A stretch of DNA of 25,047 bases from JANNRA01 sp031401035. GTDB lineage: Bacteria; Desulfobacterota; Binatia; HRBIN30; CADEER01. The position numbers and the translations under genes are program-made. The stretch lies in NCBI GenBank assembly GCA_031401035.1, contig JANNRA010000070.1:1-25047 (forward strand), written 5' to 3'. Below, piece after piece: positions 1-13,600 of the stretch. The notes beneath the pieces were generated by a model that worked only from the letters and a program-made list of their open reading frames with translations, was not told the DNA's origin and made no database searches. Every line of letters begins with the position of its first letter. Position 1 is the first letter of the stretch.

Positions 1-15
1 GCGTAACCTCTTGCT

Positions 16-91
16 CATGGGAGCCTCCTTTCCGGCTGCGGTTCGTGCCGCAGCTCTCCGGTTGTCGTTCCGGAAAGGGTATGGCTCCCAT
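16..91. repeat. Nested imperfect inverted repeat
   Basis: The arms at 17-35 and 70-91 are reverse complements except for a short bulge near 79-82 (9 pairs, bulge, 9 pairs). Between them, 36-41 and 48-53 form a second perfect 6-bp hairpin with a 6-nt loop. The structure lies just upstream of a truncated amidohydrolase tail. It could be the end of a vanished mobile element, a REP-like element or a transcription terminator. There is no T-run, so an intrinsic terminator is not well supported. Confidence 0.5.
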
Positions 92-141
92 TCTCTTCCG
101 TAAACTACTTGCCACCACGCAGCACATGGTAACTACGCGCA

Positions 142-501
142 GTGCCGGAGGGTCTGGTCCCCCCGGCCGAGGAGTATGGACAGCTGCGCTTTCTGAACGC
201 CGGGGCAACGGTCGTGCTCGGTTCCGACGGCACCGTTCCACCCACGGTCTGGATGGCGATGTCGATGATCGGCCCGACGCCGAACGAGGCGTTCACCGTC
301 GACCAGGCCCTCGCGGCGTCGACCAGCCGAGCGGCGTACGCAACGTTCGATGAGAATCCGACAGGAACGCTGGCGCCCGGTTTCCTCGCCGACTTCACCG
401 TCGTCGATGCGGATCCGCGCAACCTCTCCCCCGCAGAAGTGTTCGGCTTGCAGGTCCTGCGCACGGTGGTCGGCGGCCGCACCCAATACGTCGTTGAGTA
501 G
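142..501 (+). pseudogene. Amidohydrolase family protein, C-terminal fragment
   Basis: The 119 codons match the last third of metal-dependent amidohydrolases (amidohydrolase 3/YtcJ-like group). Visible marks are a GSDG strand-end motif (catalytic Asp region) near residue 28, the helix with ALAASTSRAAYA, and the closing composite-domain signature GTLAPGFLADFTVVDADP followed by VLRTVVGGR. The family is usually 450-600 residues, so the signal sequence or N-terminal beta part, most of the barrel and the HxH metal site are missing. A stop codon at 130-132 lies in the same frame just upstream and I see no continuation in other frames. The GTG at 142 is only the first possible start and has no convincing ribosome site. 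It is probably a dead remnant, because the N-terminal metal ligands are absent. Confidence 0.7.
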
Positions 502-795
502 GTTCGCAGATGACACCGATGTGAAGTTCACCGATTTCGAGCACTTCAGCCGCCTGGTTGACCCCGCCCACGATCGGCCGAAGCAGCAGTGGGGGCTGGG
601 TCTGCGTGACCTTGTTGCTGTGCTTGCAAGAAGCCCGGAAGCGAAGTGGCCCCGGGTTCGCCCCAGTGCGTGCAGGGCCAAACCTTGCGAATCGTCGTAG
701 ATTGAATCAGATCAAGTCCCTACTGCGGGAACCAGGGCAACCTGCGATGCTCAGGCCACGGCGGCCAGCGCCAGATTGACATGAGGACTCACGGC
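502..795. other. Spacer between amidohydrolase remnant and pckG
   Basis: This spacer of 294 bases carries no convincing gene on either strand. Short open frames on both strands have no recognisable domain. The promoter of pckG should lie here, but I cannot place -35/-10 boxes with confidence. Confidence 0.4.
783..787 (+). promoter_or_regulatory. Ribosome binding site of pckG
   Basis: GAGGA ends 8 nt before the ATG at 796. It overlaps the alternative upstream ATG at 781, so the in-frame 781 start cannot use it. This favours 796 as the true start. Confidence 0.6.
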
Positions 796-2645
<1,850 letters not shown>

Positions 2646-2649
<4 letters not shown>

Positions 2650-3033
2650 ACGCTCCGGCCGTGCGCGTCAGGCGCGAGTTGGCACTGCCGAGGTGTCCGT
2701 CCTCGCCCCTTCAATCGACCGGACCACGAGACCCGATCCTGAGTGAAACCCAGATCCACATCCCGCCCGGCGTGGCGACCGGAGACGGGTGCCAGGCCCT
2801 CTTCGCCTTTGCCAAGTCCCGGCCAGTTCGCCCTGCCGGCAGTGAACGTGATCAACACCAGCACGGTGAATGCCGTCATCAAAACGGCCAGAGACCTGAA
2901 TTCCCCGGCCATCATCCAGTTCCCGAACGGCGGCGTGCAGTTTTGTGCCGGCAACGGGCTGGACAACGCAGGCCAACACGCCTGCATCGCCTGCGCGGTT
3001 TCGGGCGCCCAGCACATCCACCTGCTGGCCGAG
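2646..3033 (+). pseudogene. Class II fructose-bisphosphate aldolase, N-terminal fragment, frameshifted
   Basis: About 95 residues match the start of class IIa aldolases (E. coli FbaA type), which cleave fructose 1,6-bisphosphate and need a divalent metal. The first part is read in the frame of 2739-2822 (PPGVATGDG, then a helix ending FAFAKS). One extra base near 2820-2824 then shifts the match to the next frame (QFALPAVNVINTSTVNAV, then IIQFPNGG and ISGAxHxH-like residues). Similarity stops at about 3033, before the metal-binding His residues and the rest of the barrel, so it cannot be active. The frame opens at an ATG overlapping the pckG stop, which suggests it was once co-transcribed with pckG as a gluconeogenic pair. 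The adjoining sequence is an IstB remnant. Confidence 0.75.
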
Positions 3034-3059
3034 GGGGCGTCCGAGACCGGAGGTTATGT

Positions 3060-3401
3060 GAAATCGCCAGCTCATACGGCCTACGCGCGCACGCGCGGCT
3101 CGATCACAGCCACGAAGCCGAGCTCCGCAAGCTTGTCGCCGTCGACCTGCTCATCATCGACGACTTCTGTCTCGATGCCATGGATCCGATCGAGAGCCGC
3201 GATGTCTAAAACATCGTGATCGAGCGCCGCCGCTCGGGCTCGATCGTCGTCACCTCCAACCGCGGCCCGGACGAGTGGATGGTCGCCTGCGCCGACCCCA
3301 TGCGCGCCCACAGCGCCATCGACCGCTTTACGAACAACTCCTACGACGTCGTCATCGAGGGCGCGTCCCAGCGCAATCGGTTGCGCTCGCGCACCCACTG
3401 A
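3060..3401 (+). pseudogene. istB: IS21-family helper ATPase IstB, C-terminal remnant
   Basis: The frame ending at 3401 matches the last 110 or so residues of IstB, the AAA+ ATPase that assists the IS21 transposase IstA. Visible are the Walker B strand VDLLIIDDF (about 3147-3173), the ExxD/V helix, the sensor strand GSIVVTSNRGPDEW and the closing FTNNSYDVVIEG. The P-loop half is absent, and a TAA at 3207-3209 interrupts the frame between Walker B and sensor I. No IstA and no terminal repeats are visible nearby. It is a dead fragment. Its position directly after the broken aldolase suggests that an IS21-type insertion followed by deletion destroyed that gene. Confidence 0.8.
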
Positions 3402-3600
3402 GCATCCCGCCACAACGAATCGGAGCTGGAACGACGAAGAGTCTAACGCAATCTACCGCGCGTCAATGACCGGACCCTTGGGGGGCATGCTTCTGAAACT
3501 CAGGGGTCCCATGGTGCTGAAAATCGACACCGTCGTCCCCCGGAGGGACGACCGGTAGCGTCGAACACCGGCCTCATGACGCCCGCGCGGCACGCGGTCG

Positions 3601-4048
3601 TCACGGGCGCGACAGAAAGGCCGCCGCAGTCGGGGTGACGCGGATGTAGCCGACGCCGCCTTTGGCCTGCCCATAGTAGAGACGGCGCAGGGGCCAGAGG
3701 CGCGCGTGCCGCAGCTCGACGAGCAGCGCGCGCGGCCGCAGGTAGTACTTGCGGATGATGCGCCATCCTGACGCCCACGGGGGCAGTCCCTGGCGGCACG
3801 ACGCGAGGCCGCGCACCGCAGCACGCGGGGTTCGTCGGCGACGTCCTGGAACAACAGGGTGACTTCCGGATGCACCGCGATGTTCCTGCCGGCACGCGAC
3901 CCGGGTGTGGTCGTGACGTACAGCATGTCCTGATGCTCGACGAACCACAGGGGCGTCAGGCAGGGTCGGCCCTTCGGTGAGAGCGTTGCCACCTGCGTGA
4001 TCCGCGATCGCCGCAGGACGTGCCGCACGCGCGCGCCTCGTCGAGCAT
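3601..4048 (-). pseudogene. PPOX-fold (pyridoxamine-phosphate-oxidase-like) flavoprotein, frameshifted
   Basis: Read from ATG 4048, the first six codons (MLDEAR) are followed by an apparent 2-bp GC expansion in a GC dinucleotide run near 4030-4036. Correcting it continues as VRHVLRRSRITQVATLSP, then PLWFVEHQDMLYVTT and HPEVTLLFQDV, the typical split-barrel start of PPOX/F420- or FMN-binding proteins. A second shift near 3818-3824 (one G missing from a GGG run) moves the match to the frame ending at 3601 (GLPPWASGW, then YYLRP and GYIRVTPTAAAFL). About 148 codons would be restored, near the family size. The cofactor (FMN, F420 or haem) cannot be told. Either this is a pseudogene or the assembly has indel errors here. 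It lies 5 nt downstream of a relative. Confidence 0.65.
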
Positions 4049-4053
4049 CGCGC

Positions 4054-4430
4054 TCAGGCCCTGCGCAGCGCCGCGTAGTCCCAGGCGAGGACGCGCCGCG
4101 GCTCGAGGGCGTACCAGGTGAGACCCGCCTCGGGGCGCGACGGCGGGGCCTCGCCGCGGCGGGCCACGCCGCGCACCGAGATCCCGCGCAACTCGAACCA
4201 GTACGGCCCATCGTCGACCGTCACGACCACCTCGCGGCCATCGAGATCGGGCGCAGTCTCCGCGACGACCCCGAAGCGCCACAGGTCGGGGCGGAAAGAC
4301 GCGCGCGCCGGCAGAAGATCCGCTATCGCCGCGTCGGTGAACGCGACCGCGGCGCGCTGTCCATCAATTCGCGCAGCGCCGCCGGCTTCACGTCGCGCGT
4401 GACCGATGGCTTGAAGGGCTCCCGGTTCAT
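4054..4430 (-). pseudogene. PPOX-class flavin/F420-dependent protein, frameshifted
   Basis: The frame from ATG 4430 begins MNREPFKPSVTRDVKPAAL and would end early. A single indel near 4355-4365 in a GCG/CCG run restores a frame reading AAVAFTDAAIADLLPA, FRPDLWRFGVV, a VTVDDGPYWFELRGIS strand pair and a closing LEPRRVLAWDYAAL, stopping at TGA 4054-4056. I recognise this pattern from PPOX-class proteins that bind FMN or F420 in a split beta-barrel; the enzymatic reaction is unknown. A GAGGAA sits about 9-10 nt before ATG 4430. The gene ends 5 nt before the start of the second PPOX-like gene at 4048, so the two formed an operon, and both are broken. True decay and sequencing error are both possible. 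Confidence 0.6.
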
Positions 4431-4676
4431 GTGTTCGCGTTCCTCGCCGGTTTGCCCGACGATGGTGCCATCGTCATCGTTGGTCGTCGAGGACCGGTCC
4501 ACACCGACTCCGTATCGCTGGACCGCGTCGGCCGAGGAGCCACTGGACTCACCCTTCCCTCGCGGGTCGCCGCCGGGCGAATCCGAATCCCGCCCCCGGC
4601 CGTCCGTCGAGCGTGCCACGACGCTGCGTCCAGTGCGCGCCGCGATCCATTCCTCCGTGTGCCGAGGCACTGCAGA

Positions 4677-6962
<2,286 letters not shown>

Positions 6963-7687
6963 GAGCCTCTTCGAGCGGCAGACAGGGGAACAATCTCGCC
7001 CGGCAGTGCACAGCGACCGGGCGGTGGTGTCACGGAGCGAGGCGAACGTCACCATCGGCTAGCTACGAGACTGGCACAGGGTAAGCAACAACTTTGTCCT
7101 GCCAGGCTGTCCCGTAGGGCATCCCGTGATGGCGGAATGCTGGGCGGACCGTGGCGGACAGCCGCATTGGACATTTCAACCGCGGGCTTCGTCCCTGCCG
7201 CCGCGCGCGGTGGTGGCGCCGCGTCGGCGTCGCGCGCCGCGCGCTCGTTCCGGCAGAGTTCGCCGATCGCCGCCACGGCATCGCCCTGGCCGGGGCATCG
7301 ACGACGCCGCGCAGCGTACCGACCCGCTGGCGTGGTCTTCGTGATCGGCTGCAGCGCGCACACTCGCGAGCCACGCGGGCGTGCGCGCCGGCGCGAGCCG
7401 CGGCGATCAACCGGCAGACGGAGGTGCGCCAGGATCTTCGCGATCACCCGGCGGTCCGTGATCGTCGCCACCAGCCGCCGATGCATTTCGGCGCCGTTGC
7501 CGAAGGAACCTCGTTGTGCGGCGCCCCGCCTCCGTCTGGCAACGCTGCGCGGTGCCCGCGGCACCTGTGGCCGCGGGCGGAGAGCAGGACCGATCCGACT
7601 CGGTCCATTCCGCCAATGCCCGTCGGTTTCGTCGCGACAGGTAACAGACTCGACAATCACCACGGAAAGGATGCATATGCTGCTCCG
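6963..7687. other. Divergent intergenic spacer, possible transposase remnant
   Basis: These 725 bases separate divergently read secreted-protein genes, so promoters for both must lie here, although I cannot place boxes. No intact gene is supported on either strand. The only recognisable coding trace is a short minus-strand piece near 7405-7485, described separately. Confidence 0.5.
7405..7490 (-). pseudogene. Possible IS91-like transposase C-terminal remnant
   Basis: Read on the minus strand, this stretch gives RLVATITDRRVIAKILAHLR followed by LPVD. From memory this pattern (hydrophobic strand, 'ITD..VI.KIL.HL.LP') is the usual tail of putative IS91-type transposases after a zinc-binding CxxC segment. 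The Cys pairs are not present and nothing else of the transposase is visible. About 28 residues is little evidence, so the identification is tentative. Confidence 0.35.
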
Positions 7688-10633
7688 ATGCCCTGGCGCA
7701 TGGCAGCGGCCAAGATCCAGCAGTCTATCGTCCCGTTCGTCGTCGGCGTCATCATCGCCCTGTCCGCACCCGTGGCGGCGCAGGTCTACCAGCGCGGCGA
7801 CGCCACCTGCGGCGACGGGCTGACCGCCGCCGACCTGGTCGCCACCGCGCGCGGCGTGGGCGGCGAGAGCGCCTGCGACAACGACGACTGCGATCGCGAC
7901 GGCGTGCCCACGGCGGCCGATCTGGATTGCGCCGCCGGCTGCCTGTTCCGCGCCTGTCCGGTTCCCGAGCACGCGCCGCGGGTAAGTACCGTGACGGCCG
8001 ACAGCGCGCCGGAGGTGGTGCCGGGATCGGTGGTGCGCGTCGCCGTCCGCGAGCTCGGTCCTATCGACACCAACAAGCGCGTCACCGTCGGCGGCCTGGA
8101 GGCCGAGGTGATCGGGCAGACGGAGACCGAGCTGCTGGTGGCGTTGCCGGCCGACCTGCCGACCGGGCCGGCCGACCTGGTGGTCATCGACGGCGACCTG
8201 GCCGGAGAGCCGATCGCGGTCGAGATCGCGCCGCCGGTGCCGCTCGGCGTGCCCGACACGCTCGACGGCATGCTCGGCCTGATCGACACGGCGCTCGACC
8301 GCCTGCTGGCGCTCGACGTCGAGGCGGCGTTCGGCGACAACGCGCCGATCATCCGCGACGCGACCGCGCGCCATCGCACCGAGCTCGCCGAGCAACGCGC
8401 GGCGCTGGCCGCCGATCCGCAGCTGGACGAGGCGGCGCGCATCGCCCTCGATGCCGCCGTCGATGCCTCCGGCGCGCCGGAAGAACTGCGCGCCCTGATC
8501 GCCGAGCTCGAGGCGCTGGCGGTCGCGGCCGGCGACGGTGGCGTGGCGACCACCGTGAACCCCGCCTACCTCGCCTGGCAGAACGGCGGCCGCACCCTCA
8601 AGATCGCCGGCAGCGTCATCCGCGCCGCCGGCACCGCCGCTGCCGCCGCGGGCACGACGATCAGCACGCCGATCCTCGTCGCCATCGGCGCCACGGTGGC
8701 GATCACCGCCGGCGCCGGCGTGGTCGGCAGCAACCCGCTGACCCCGCTCATCACCGGCATCACCTACCTGGACGCCGACGGCCGGCCGCGTTCGCATCCG
8801 ACCGCCGGCGGCATTGCCATGGTGCGCGGCCACAACTTCGACACCGTCACCACCGAGCTCCGGCTCCGGGTCGGCGGCGGCACCTTCATCGGCGCCAACG
8901 CCACCGCGGTGGGCGATGCGATCAGCTATCAGCTGCCCAACCGACCCGGCTTCTGCGGCAAGGTCACCTTCGAGCTCGCCCGTCCCGGCGGCTTCGTCTC
9001 CAACCCCGTGCAGCAGCGCGTGCAGCCGGAGCTGCTGGCGGTGCCCAGCAACGCCGAGGTGGGCGCGCAGTTCGAGGCGGAGACGCGCGGCGCGAGTTGC
9101 GAGGGGCCGACCTTCCCGGCGGTGTTCTTCGACGGCGTCGCCCCGGCGTCGTCGAAGTACTCGTTCATCAACGCCCGCGAGGGCCGACGCAGCTACACCG
9201 CCGTGCCGTTCGTGCTGCCGGGCAACTACAAGCTGAGCCTGCTGTACGAGGGGCTGCGCAGCGATCCGGCCGACGACCGGCCGATGGAGGTCCGCAACTC
9301 GGTCACCGGGCTGAAGCTGATCTGCCCCGACACCATCGTCCTCCCGGCGGCGGGCGCGCCCACGTCCATCTCGACGTGCGACGTCGTTACCCTTCCGTTC
9401 TACGGCGCGATCCCCATGCCGAGCATCTACAGCTGGAAGTCGAGCAGCGAGAACGTCGCGCGGGTGGTGGGGACGACGGGCGAGAGCAAGACCCCGCTCA
9501 CCGCCCGCAACATCGGCACGACCAACATCACGGTCACGCTGGAGGCCAACGCCGGGCCGTTCCGGACCCTGGCGTCGAGCAACACCGAGCTGGTGACGGT
9601 GGTGGACAACACCGACCCGACCATCAGCCTCTTCAGCACCGCGACCTCGCCGGTGCAGCCGGGCGCGACGATCCCAGTGACGATCACCGCCTCCGACAAC
9701 TCCCGACTGCTGCTGGTCTCGCTCGAGGCGACCGGCGACGCGGTCGCCTCGGGCGGCTCGCAGGAGGTCCTCGACTGCGTCGGCAAGAAGACCTGCACGG
9801 CGACGGTGAGCGTCGGCCTGAAGGAGAGCGACTTCAGCCAACCGACCGTGACCATCACCGCCACCGCCCGCGACATCGGCGCCAACTCCGCCGGCTCCAA
9901 CACGCTGACCTTCACCATCGCCCGCGACACCAGCTGCCCGACGGTGGTCATCCAGCAGCCGGCGGCCGGGGGCACGGTCAACGCCGGCGAGACGGTGACG
10001 GTGATGGCGGTCGCAACCGACAACCAGCCCGGCGACACCGGCGTCAAATCATTCGTCTACAGCGCCAGCGGTGCGGCGCTGGTCGCGCCGGTCGCGCAGA
10101 CCCTGCCGCTGCCGATGCCGCAGGCGGCGCCGACGCTGCGCTTCAACTTCACCGTCAAGCAACCGGACGAGCTGACCGAGAGCGATGACCTCAACATCGC
10201 CATCTCCGTCGCGGCCCTCGACGCCGCCATGCCCCCCAACAACTGCGGTCCGCAGACCATCAGCGTCTCCGTCATCGGCGTGCTCGAGGGGTGCAGCGGC
10301 GGCATCCAGGCCTCGCCGCCCAGCGGTTACATCGGCGACGCTTTCACCATCACCGTGGCGCTGACCGGCGCCGGCGCCGACCAGATCACCCGCGTCACCA
10401 GCGTCAATCCGGGCGGCCAGTTCGACCTGCAACCGCAGGGCGGCGGCGTCTACACCGTCACACTCTTCTACCAGGGGACGGGCGGCTTCACGCTGCGCTT
10501 CGTCGCCTTCGACGCGGCCGGCGAGGAGCAATGCGCCGGAACGGTCGCGCTCGAAGCGCTCGGACCGCGGCCCGAGGAAGGCGTTGCCGCCCAACAGCGC
10601 GGCAGCGAGCCGGCCGGCGGGAGCCTGCGCTGA
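7688..10633 (+). CDS. Large secreted protein: dockerin-like, IPT/TIG and Ig-like domains
   Basis: This is a predicted exported protein of 981 residues. A signal peptide (core IVPFVVGVIIALSA) ends near residue 33. Residues 37-88 hold two degenerate dockerin-like calcium loops (DGLTAADL and DRDGVPTAADL) with several Cys. Residues 95-185 look like an IPT/TIG sandwich. Residues 190-290 are helical and charged. Residues 300-350 are Ala/Gly-rich and hydrophobic, possibly membrane-inserting. A second TIG-like domain follows (GITYLDADG, then a VRGHNF strand), then a Big-2-like unit (SWKSSSENVARV) and two or three Ig-like units. No catalytic motif is visible. The start is uncertain: ATG 7688 and 7700 lack a good ribosome site, while the well-placed GGAAAGG at 7664-7670 serves ATG 7677 in another frame. 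The downstream gene overlaps its stop, so they should be co-expressed. Confidence 0.75.
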   Translation: MPWRMAAAKIQQSIVPFVVGVIIALSAPVAAQVYQRGDATCGDGLTAADLVATARGVGGESACDNDDCDRDGVPTAADLDCAAGCLFRACPVPEHAPRVSTVTADSAPEVVPGSVVRVAVRELGPIDTNKRVTVGGLEAEVIGQTETELLVALPADLPTGPADLVVIDGDLAGEPIAVEIAPPVPLGVPDTLDGMLGLIDTALDRLLALDVEAAFGDNAPIIRDATARHRTELAEQRAALAADPQLDEAARIALDAAVDASGAPEELRALIAELEALAVAAGDGGVATTVNPAYLAWQNGGRTLKIAGSVIRAAGTAAAAAGTTISTPILVAIGATVAITAGAGVVGSNPLTPLITGITYLDADGRPRSHPTAGGIAMVRGHNFDTVTTELRLRVGGGTFIGANATAVGDAISYQLPNRPGFCGKVTFELARPGGFVSNPVQQRVQPELLAVPSNAEVGAQFEAETRGASCEGPTFPAVFFDGVAPASSKYSFINAREGRRSYTAVPFVLPGNYKLSLLYEGLRSDPADDRPMEVRNSVTGLKLICPDTIVLPAAGAPTSISTCDVVTLPFYGAIPMPSIYSWKSSSENVARVVGTTGESKTPLTARNIGTTNITVTLEANAGPFRTLASSNTELVTVVDNTDPTISLFSTATSPVQPGATIPVTITASDNSRLLLVSLEATGDAVASGGSQEVLDCVGKKTCTATVSVGLKESDFSQPTVTITATARDIGANSAGSNTLTFTIARDTSCPTVVIQQPAAGGTVNAGETVTVMAVATDNQPGDTGVKSFVYSASGAALVAPVAQTLPLPMPQAAPTLRFNFTVKQPDELTESDDLNIAISVAALDAAMPPNNCGPQTISVSVIGVLEGCSGGIQASPPSGYIGDAFTITVALTGAGADQITRVTSVNPGGQFDLQPQGGGVYTVTLFYQGTGGFTLRFVAFDAAGEEQCAGTVALEALGPRPEEGVAAQQRGSEPAGGSLR
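10618..10623 (+). promoter_or_regulatory. Ribosome binding site for a CTG start
   Basis: CGGGAG lies 6 nt before CTG 10630, which overlaps the upstream stop as CTGA. No ATG, GTG or TTG in this frame falls between 10534 and the signal peptide, so this site decides the start of the next gene. Confidence 0.45.
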
Positions 10634-13600
10634 GACCGGGACGCGCGGCCGCCTGGGCGCTGGCCGGCAGCCTGGCGCTGGCGCCGCTGGCGGCGCGCGC
10701 GGCGACGGTCGGCGGCAGCGTCTTCGACGACCGCAACAGCGACGGCGCGTTCCGCGCCGGCGAGCCGGGCGTCGCCGGCTGGGTGGTGTTCGTCGATGAT
10801 GACGACGACGGCGCGCTCGACAACCCCGCCGGCGCCGGCCTGTGCACGGCGGCGGCGAGCGCGCCGTGCACGACCACCGGCGCGGGCGGCGCGTTCACGC
10901 TTGCTGACCTGCCGGCCGGCGGGCATCGGCTGCGCATCGTCCCACAGTCCGGCTGGCGGCAGACCACCGCCGCGACGGTCGACGTCCTGCTGCTCCGCGA
11001 CGACGCGGTCGAGAGCGACGTCCGCTTCGGCGTCTTCCGCCTCGGCGTGGTCGAAGGTGCGATCTTCGCCGACGCCAACGGTAATGCCATTCGCGACGGC
11101 GGCGAGCCGACGCTGCCTGCCTGGACGGTGTTCGACGACGCCGACCTCGACGGCACCCTCGACGCCGGCGAAGCGACCGCCTCCAGCGCCCCCGACGGCG
11201 CCTATCAGCTCGACGGTCTGACCATCGGCACCCACTCGGTGCGCCTGCGGCGGCGCTGCGGCCTCATCACCACGCTGCCGCCGCCGCCGGGGCGCTACGC
11301 CCTGGCCATCTCCACCAGCGGCCAGCTGATCGGCGGCCGCGATTTCGGCGTCCAGCCACCCGCCGTGCTGCCGGGCGACGGTAACGGCGACCGGATGGTG
11401 AGCGCCGCCGACCTGGTCGCCGTGGCGCGCGCGGTCGGTGCACCGCCGACCGACGGCACCGATGCAAACAGCGATGGCCAGGTGAACGCTACCGATCTGA
11501 CGGCTACCGCGGCCAATGCCTTCGACTGCGCCGGCCTGGTCAGCGTCGCCGCCGCGCCCACCCCGACGGCGACCGCAACCGCGGTCGGTCCAACCGCCAC
11601 CGCCAGCGCCAGCGCCACGTCGCCGCCGCCGACCGCCACCGCCACGGTGCCGGTCGGTTCGACTGTGACCAGCACCGCCTCCCGCACCGCCAGTCCGCCG
11701 GCGACCAGCACCGCCCCAGCCACCGCCAACTCGCCGACCGCACCGCCGACCGCCACCCGCACGTCGACAAGTGGCCCGACGGTGCCGCCCGAGGCGCTGG
11801 CCGGCACCGGGGTGCAGATCGCCAACGGCATGAACGCCATCCCGGCGGTGATCACCGCCCTGGTCGGCGGTATCGAGTTCGGCGACGCATTGGTCTTCGA
11901 TCCGGACGCGCAGCTGTCGGGCGTCGGCAGTCCGGCCGGCGCCTGCCCGCTCGGCGGCAGCGCATCCCGCGCCTGCAGCAACGGCGTCGGTGGAGGGACC
12001 CTGGCCATCGACTTCGACGCCTGCAGGGTTGCGACCGCCTCCGGGTCGGTGACCATCGACGCCCTGCCGCCGACTGATCCCGCCGTGTCGCTGCGTGGCG
12101 CCGTCTGTATCGCCAACCTGCCGCTGCCGCCGTGGAACGCGACGATCGGCGTATCGGCCGCGTTCCGCAATGCGCAGAGCGCGCCGCTGCTCACCGCCAC
12201 CGCCCAACTCACCGGCACCATCTCGCCGACGCTCGGCGGCAGCTGCGGCGCGACGGCGGCAACCTTGGCACTCACCGGCACCATCCGCAGCCAGTTCGGC
12301 GACGGCTCGGCGGTGGCGCTGAGCTTCGCCAACACCGGGGTTTTGGTGACGATCACGCAGTTCAACGCCGACTGCGTGCCGGTCCGCTATCGGATGACCT
12401 TCAACGGGCCGGCGACGATGAGCGTCGACCCCGCGGGGCCGGCGCTGACCAGCGGCGCCGTCGGCGATCAGCCGACGGCGCTGGTGTTCGACGACTTCGT
12501 CGTCGACCAGAATGCCAGCGGCACGCCGACCCAGACCTTCCTCTCCGGCGACGTCGGCGTCGCCTGCGCCGCCAGCACATTGAGCTTCGACACCGTCCAG
12601 CTCCTCGCCCAGGCCGTCGGCCAGCCGTGCCCGCAGGCCGGCATCCTGCGCATCACGGTCGGCGCTACGGTCACCAACATCATCTATCAACCCACCGGCG
12701 ACATCGGCATCGACGTCGATGACGATGGTTTCGCTGACAGCGATCTCGACTCCTGCCAGGAGGCGCCACCGCTGTGCGACGGCGCCACGCCGACGCCGAC
12801 CTCGGCGACCGCAACTCGCACGCAGACCGCGACGCCGACGGTGACCAACACGCCGACGACGACGCGGACCCACACCCCCGGCCCGTCGCCGACCGCCAGC
12901 GCCCCCGGCGTGGCGACGCCGACCGCGACGCGCACGGCGACCGCCACCGCGTCGTTCACTCCGAGCGCCACGCCGTCGCCCAGCGCCAGCCCCACCAATG
13001 CGCCGCCGCAGGAGTTCTGCGACAGCCTGCCGGGGCCGGCGCTGATTCCCGACGCCAACATCCCGGGCATCGACAACGACATCGTCGTCGGCACGGCGCA
13101 GAGCATTGCCGACCTCAACGTCGCGGTGTCGCTGGCGCACACCTGGGTCGGCGACCTGCGTATCGTCCTGAGCCACATCGACAGCGGTTCCAGCGTCGTT
13201 CTGCTCGAGCACCCCGGACGCGTCGAGACGGGGCTTGGCTGCGGTCTCGACGACCTCGACGCGGTGTTCGACGACGCCTCGCTGCGGCCGGCCGAGGAGC
13301 GCTGTGCCGAGGGACCGCCGTTTCCAGCCATCGACGGCAGCGTCGCCCCGCTCGGCGCGCTCGCCGTCTTCAACGGCCAGAGCCTGGCCGGCACCTGGCG
13401 CCTCAACGTTTCCGACCGCGCCACGATGGACACCGGCTCGCTGCTCGGCTGGTGCCTGCGACCCAACTCGCTGACGCCGGTGGTGACCGACTTCACATGC
13501 GATGACGACCAGAGCGAGTGCGTGCAGGTGATCGGCGAGCCGTTCACGCTCGATTTCCGCTACGCCGACCCAGACGGCGACGCCGTCACCTGGCACCTCA

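Noticed and set aside
1..141. Integron attC site around the nested hairpin
   Set aside because: No complete RYYYAAC/GTTRRRY core pair is visible at the ends of the inverted repeat and no integrase is near.
3453..4211. One continuous minus-strand 252-residue protein
   Set aside because: Only its middle part matches the PPOX fold. Its N-terminal third lies over the preceding gene end in a wrong frame and its C-terminal part is out of frame with the conserved tail.
7049..9841. Very long open frames antisense to the secreted-protein genes (also 10468-13872 minus, 4431-6398 plus, 17031-18371 plus)
   Set aside because: They are shadows of high-GC codon bias: Arg/Gly/His-rich translations, no domain motifs, no ribosome sites, and fully opposite well-supported genes.
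10531..10629. N-terminal extension of the second large secreted protein from ATG 10531
   Set aside because: It would place 33 mostly Arg/Ala residues before a clean signal peptide, and the GAGGAG site is too close to the ATG.
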